From DATBDE01 sp045805605 (GTDB lineage Bacteria > Actinomycetota > Thermoleophilia > Solirubrobacterales > Solirubrobacteraceae), in assembly GCA_045805605.1 (NCBI GenBank), contig JBJMKX010000094.1:1-6113 (forward strand): 6,113 nucleotides of DNA, given 5' to 3'. Below the pieces are notes generated by a model. The model made no database searches. It was not told where the DNA came from and saw nothing but the letters and a program-made list of their open reading frames with translations. Made by a program: the position numbers and the translations under genes. This document shows positions 5,234 to 6,113 of the stretch, piece after piece. Within the stretch, counting starts at the first letter, position 1. Each line of letters opens with the position of its first letter.

Positions 5234-5261
5234 TCCACGAGGCGCCGGCAGCACTCGTGGA
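5234..5261. terminator. Hairpin between convergent genes, possible bidirectional terminator
   Basis: TCCACGAG (5234-5241) and CTCGTGGA (5254-5261) pair perfectly over 8 bp around a 12-nt loop. It sits in the 62-bp gap between the stop of the alpha/beta hydrolase (5214) and the stop of the leftward membrane gene (5277), where a shared terminator is expected. No T-run flanks it on either side. Confidence 0.45.
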
Positions 5262-5276
5262 GCGCGATTGCCGTTG

Positions 5277-5585
5277 TCATGACCCATCCTGCACGGCGAG
5301 GACTGCGACGCCCGACGGCTGGGTGGCCCTGCCGGCCTGTGCGATGGCTGTACCGAACAGTCCCGTGCCCTCCTTCGTCGAGTGATGCCGCTCGGCGAGG
5401 TGTCGACGGAGGGAGCGGACCAGCAGGTACGGCAGCGCGAGCACAGCCCCGGCGAGCGCAACAACGGCCGCAAGCGCGACGGTCGCGACGACCACGAGCA
5501 CGATCACTGCGACCGGCCCGATCAGGAGCAGGAACACCGGCACGAAAACGACGGGGGCGGCGATCCATTCGAACCTATAGCTCAC
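5277..5585 (-). CDS. Small two-helix membrane protein of unknown function
   Basis: The protein has 102 residues. A short N-terminal segment MSYRFEWIAAP leads into continuous hydrophobic sequence from about residue 8 to 57. It is best read as two membrane helices split near Gly23-Pro24 (VFVPVFLLLIGP, then VIVLVVVATVALAAVVALAG). A basic segment follows (VRSLRRHLAERHH), by the positive-inside rule probably cytoplasmic, then a polar tail. The GTG start at 5585 is supported by a purine-rich upstream sequence (GGTGGTGGAG just before it) and by hydrophobic sequence beginning soon after. Its start overlaps the end of the upstream LuxR reading frame by 11 bp, which suggests co-transcription and coupled translation if that frame is translated. 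I do not recognise a characterised family. Confidence 0.7.
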   Translation of the reverse strand: MSYRFEWIAAPVVFVPVFLLLIGPVAVIVLVVVATVALAAVVALAGAVLALPYLLVRSLRRHLAERHHSTKEGTGLFGTAIAQAGRATQPSGVAVLAVQDGS

Positions 5586-6113
5586 GACTCCACCACCTTC
5601 CTGGGGCGAGGGGGATTTGCCATGAGACGAGGGTCCCGGAGGCGGGGCGCGCTCGCATCGGCCAGTACGCCAGCCTTCCTGGCCAGTCGGGCTGGGCGGC
5701 GTGCACGTTGCCGGCCGGCACGCGGGTGAGCTGGTTGCGCGAGGTGATGTCGAGCTTCAAGAAGACCTTGCTCAGGTGGTACTGCACCGTGCCGGGGCTG
5801 ACGAACAGTTGTGCGCCGATCTCAGGGTTGGACAGACCGTCTGTGGCGAGCCGAGCGATGTGTGCCTCCTGGGGTGTGAGCACGCCGCGCGCATCGTCCG
5901 TGCGCTTCCGCGCGGGATCACCCGGGCCCCGAGGTCGCGGCGCGCGCCCTCGGCAAACCCTTCGGCCCCGATGCCGCTGAACATTTCGTGGGCGGCTCGG
6001 AGTTGCTCGCGCGCGTCGACGCGCCGGTTCTCGCGACGCAGCCATTCGCCGTACAGAAGCCGGGCGCGGGCGAGGTGGACCACGCCACGGCTGCGCGCAA
6101 GGCGCTCGACCGC
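5575..6113 (-). pseudogene. LuxR-family regulator, C-terminal part, apparently frameshifted; 5' end beyond the window
   Basis: From the right edge one frame reads AVERLARSRGVVHLARARLL, YGEWLRRENRRVDAREQLR and MFSGIGAEGFAEGARRDLGA. These are the helical repeats that precede the HTH in large ATP-binding LuxR (LAL/MalT-like) regulators. At about 5921-5926 the family sequence moves to another frame, ARKRTDDARGVLTPQEAHIA, followed by the LuxR HTH: LATDGLSNPEIGAQLFVSPG, TVQYHLSKVFLKLDITSRNQ. One added G in the GGG run would restore a continuous reading. The first frame otherwise ends at 5772 in unrelated sequence and would lose the HTH. Either the gene is broken or the base is an assembly error. 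The tail after SRNQLTRV (about 40 residues to the stop at 5577-5575) is longer than usual and ends inside the next gene. Family is confident; intactness is not. Confidence 0.82.

Noticed and set aside
5231..5980. 249-residue plus-strand open frame opposite the LuxR and membrane genes
   Set aside because: It is antisense to the LuxR HTH and a hydrophobic protein, and its Arg/Pro/Ser-rich sequence has no domain.

Overview
This 6.1 kb window is very GC-rich. Its gene content is typical of a high-GC actinobacterium, possibly Thermoleophilia/Solirubrobacterales-like, but that placement is inferred from composition, gene families and start-site style, not from a marker gene. The genes read as ordinary accessory metabolism and regulation: two alpha/beta-fold hydrolases, two transcription regulators, an NTF2-like protein, a small alpha/beta-barrel protein and two small membrane proteins. 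I saw no transposase, integrase, phage gene, CRISPR array, rRNA or tRNA.

Layout. Positions 1-203 (minus) hold the N-terminal part of a SnoaL/NTF2-like protein that runs off the left edge. It is divergent from an XRE-family regulator with a MmyB-like ligand-binding domain (346-1149, plus). The 142 bp between them carry two 17-bp inverted repeats of identical geometry and an overlapping 20-bp near-palindrome, which are good operator candidates. A short membrane protein (about 1311-1517, plus) follows. Positions 1518-2179 contain no convincing intact gene, only coding-like fragments on the minus strand and nested inverted repeats. Next comes an epoxide hydrolase (2180-3391, plus) whose natural start codon is ACG, then a 104-residue alpha/beta-barrel-like protein (3545-3859, plus). 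A 524-bp stretch without a convincing gene (3860-4383) leads to a complete serine alpha/beta hydrolase (4384-5214, plus).

The right end is on the minus strand. A LuxR-family regulator enters from the right edge, has an apparent one-base frameshift near 5921-5926 and ends at 5575. It overlaps the GTG start of a small two-helix membrane protein (5277-5585). That pair converges on the hydrolase, with a hairpin in the 62-bp gap.

The XRE regulator probably controls itself and/or the divergent NTF2-like gene. The epoxide hydrolase and the 104-residue protein may belong to the same detoxification or catabolic neighbourhood, but separate promoter-like signals and a hairpin between them argue against a tight operon. 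No multi-gene novel system is evident. The main points of interest are the ACG start, the paired operator-like repeats, possible leaderless transcripts and the broken LuxR gene.
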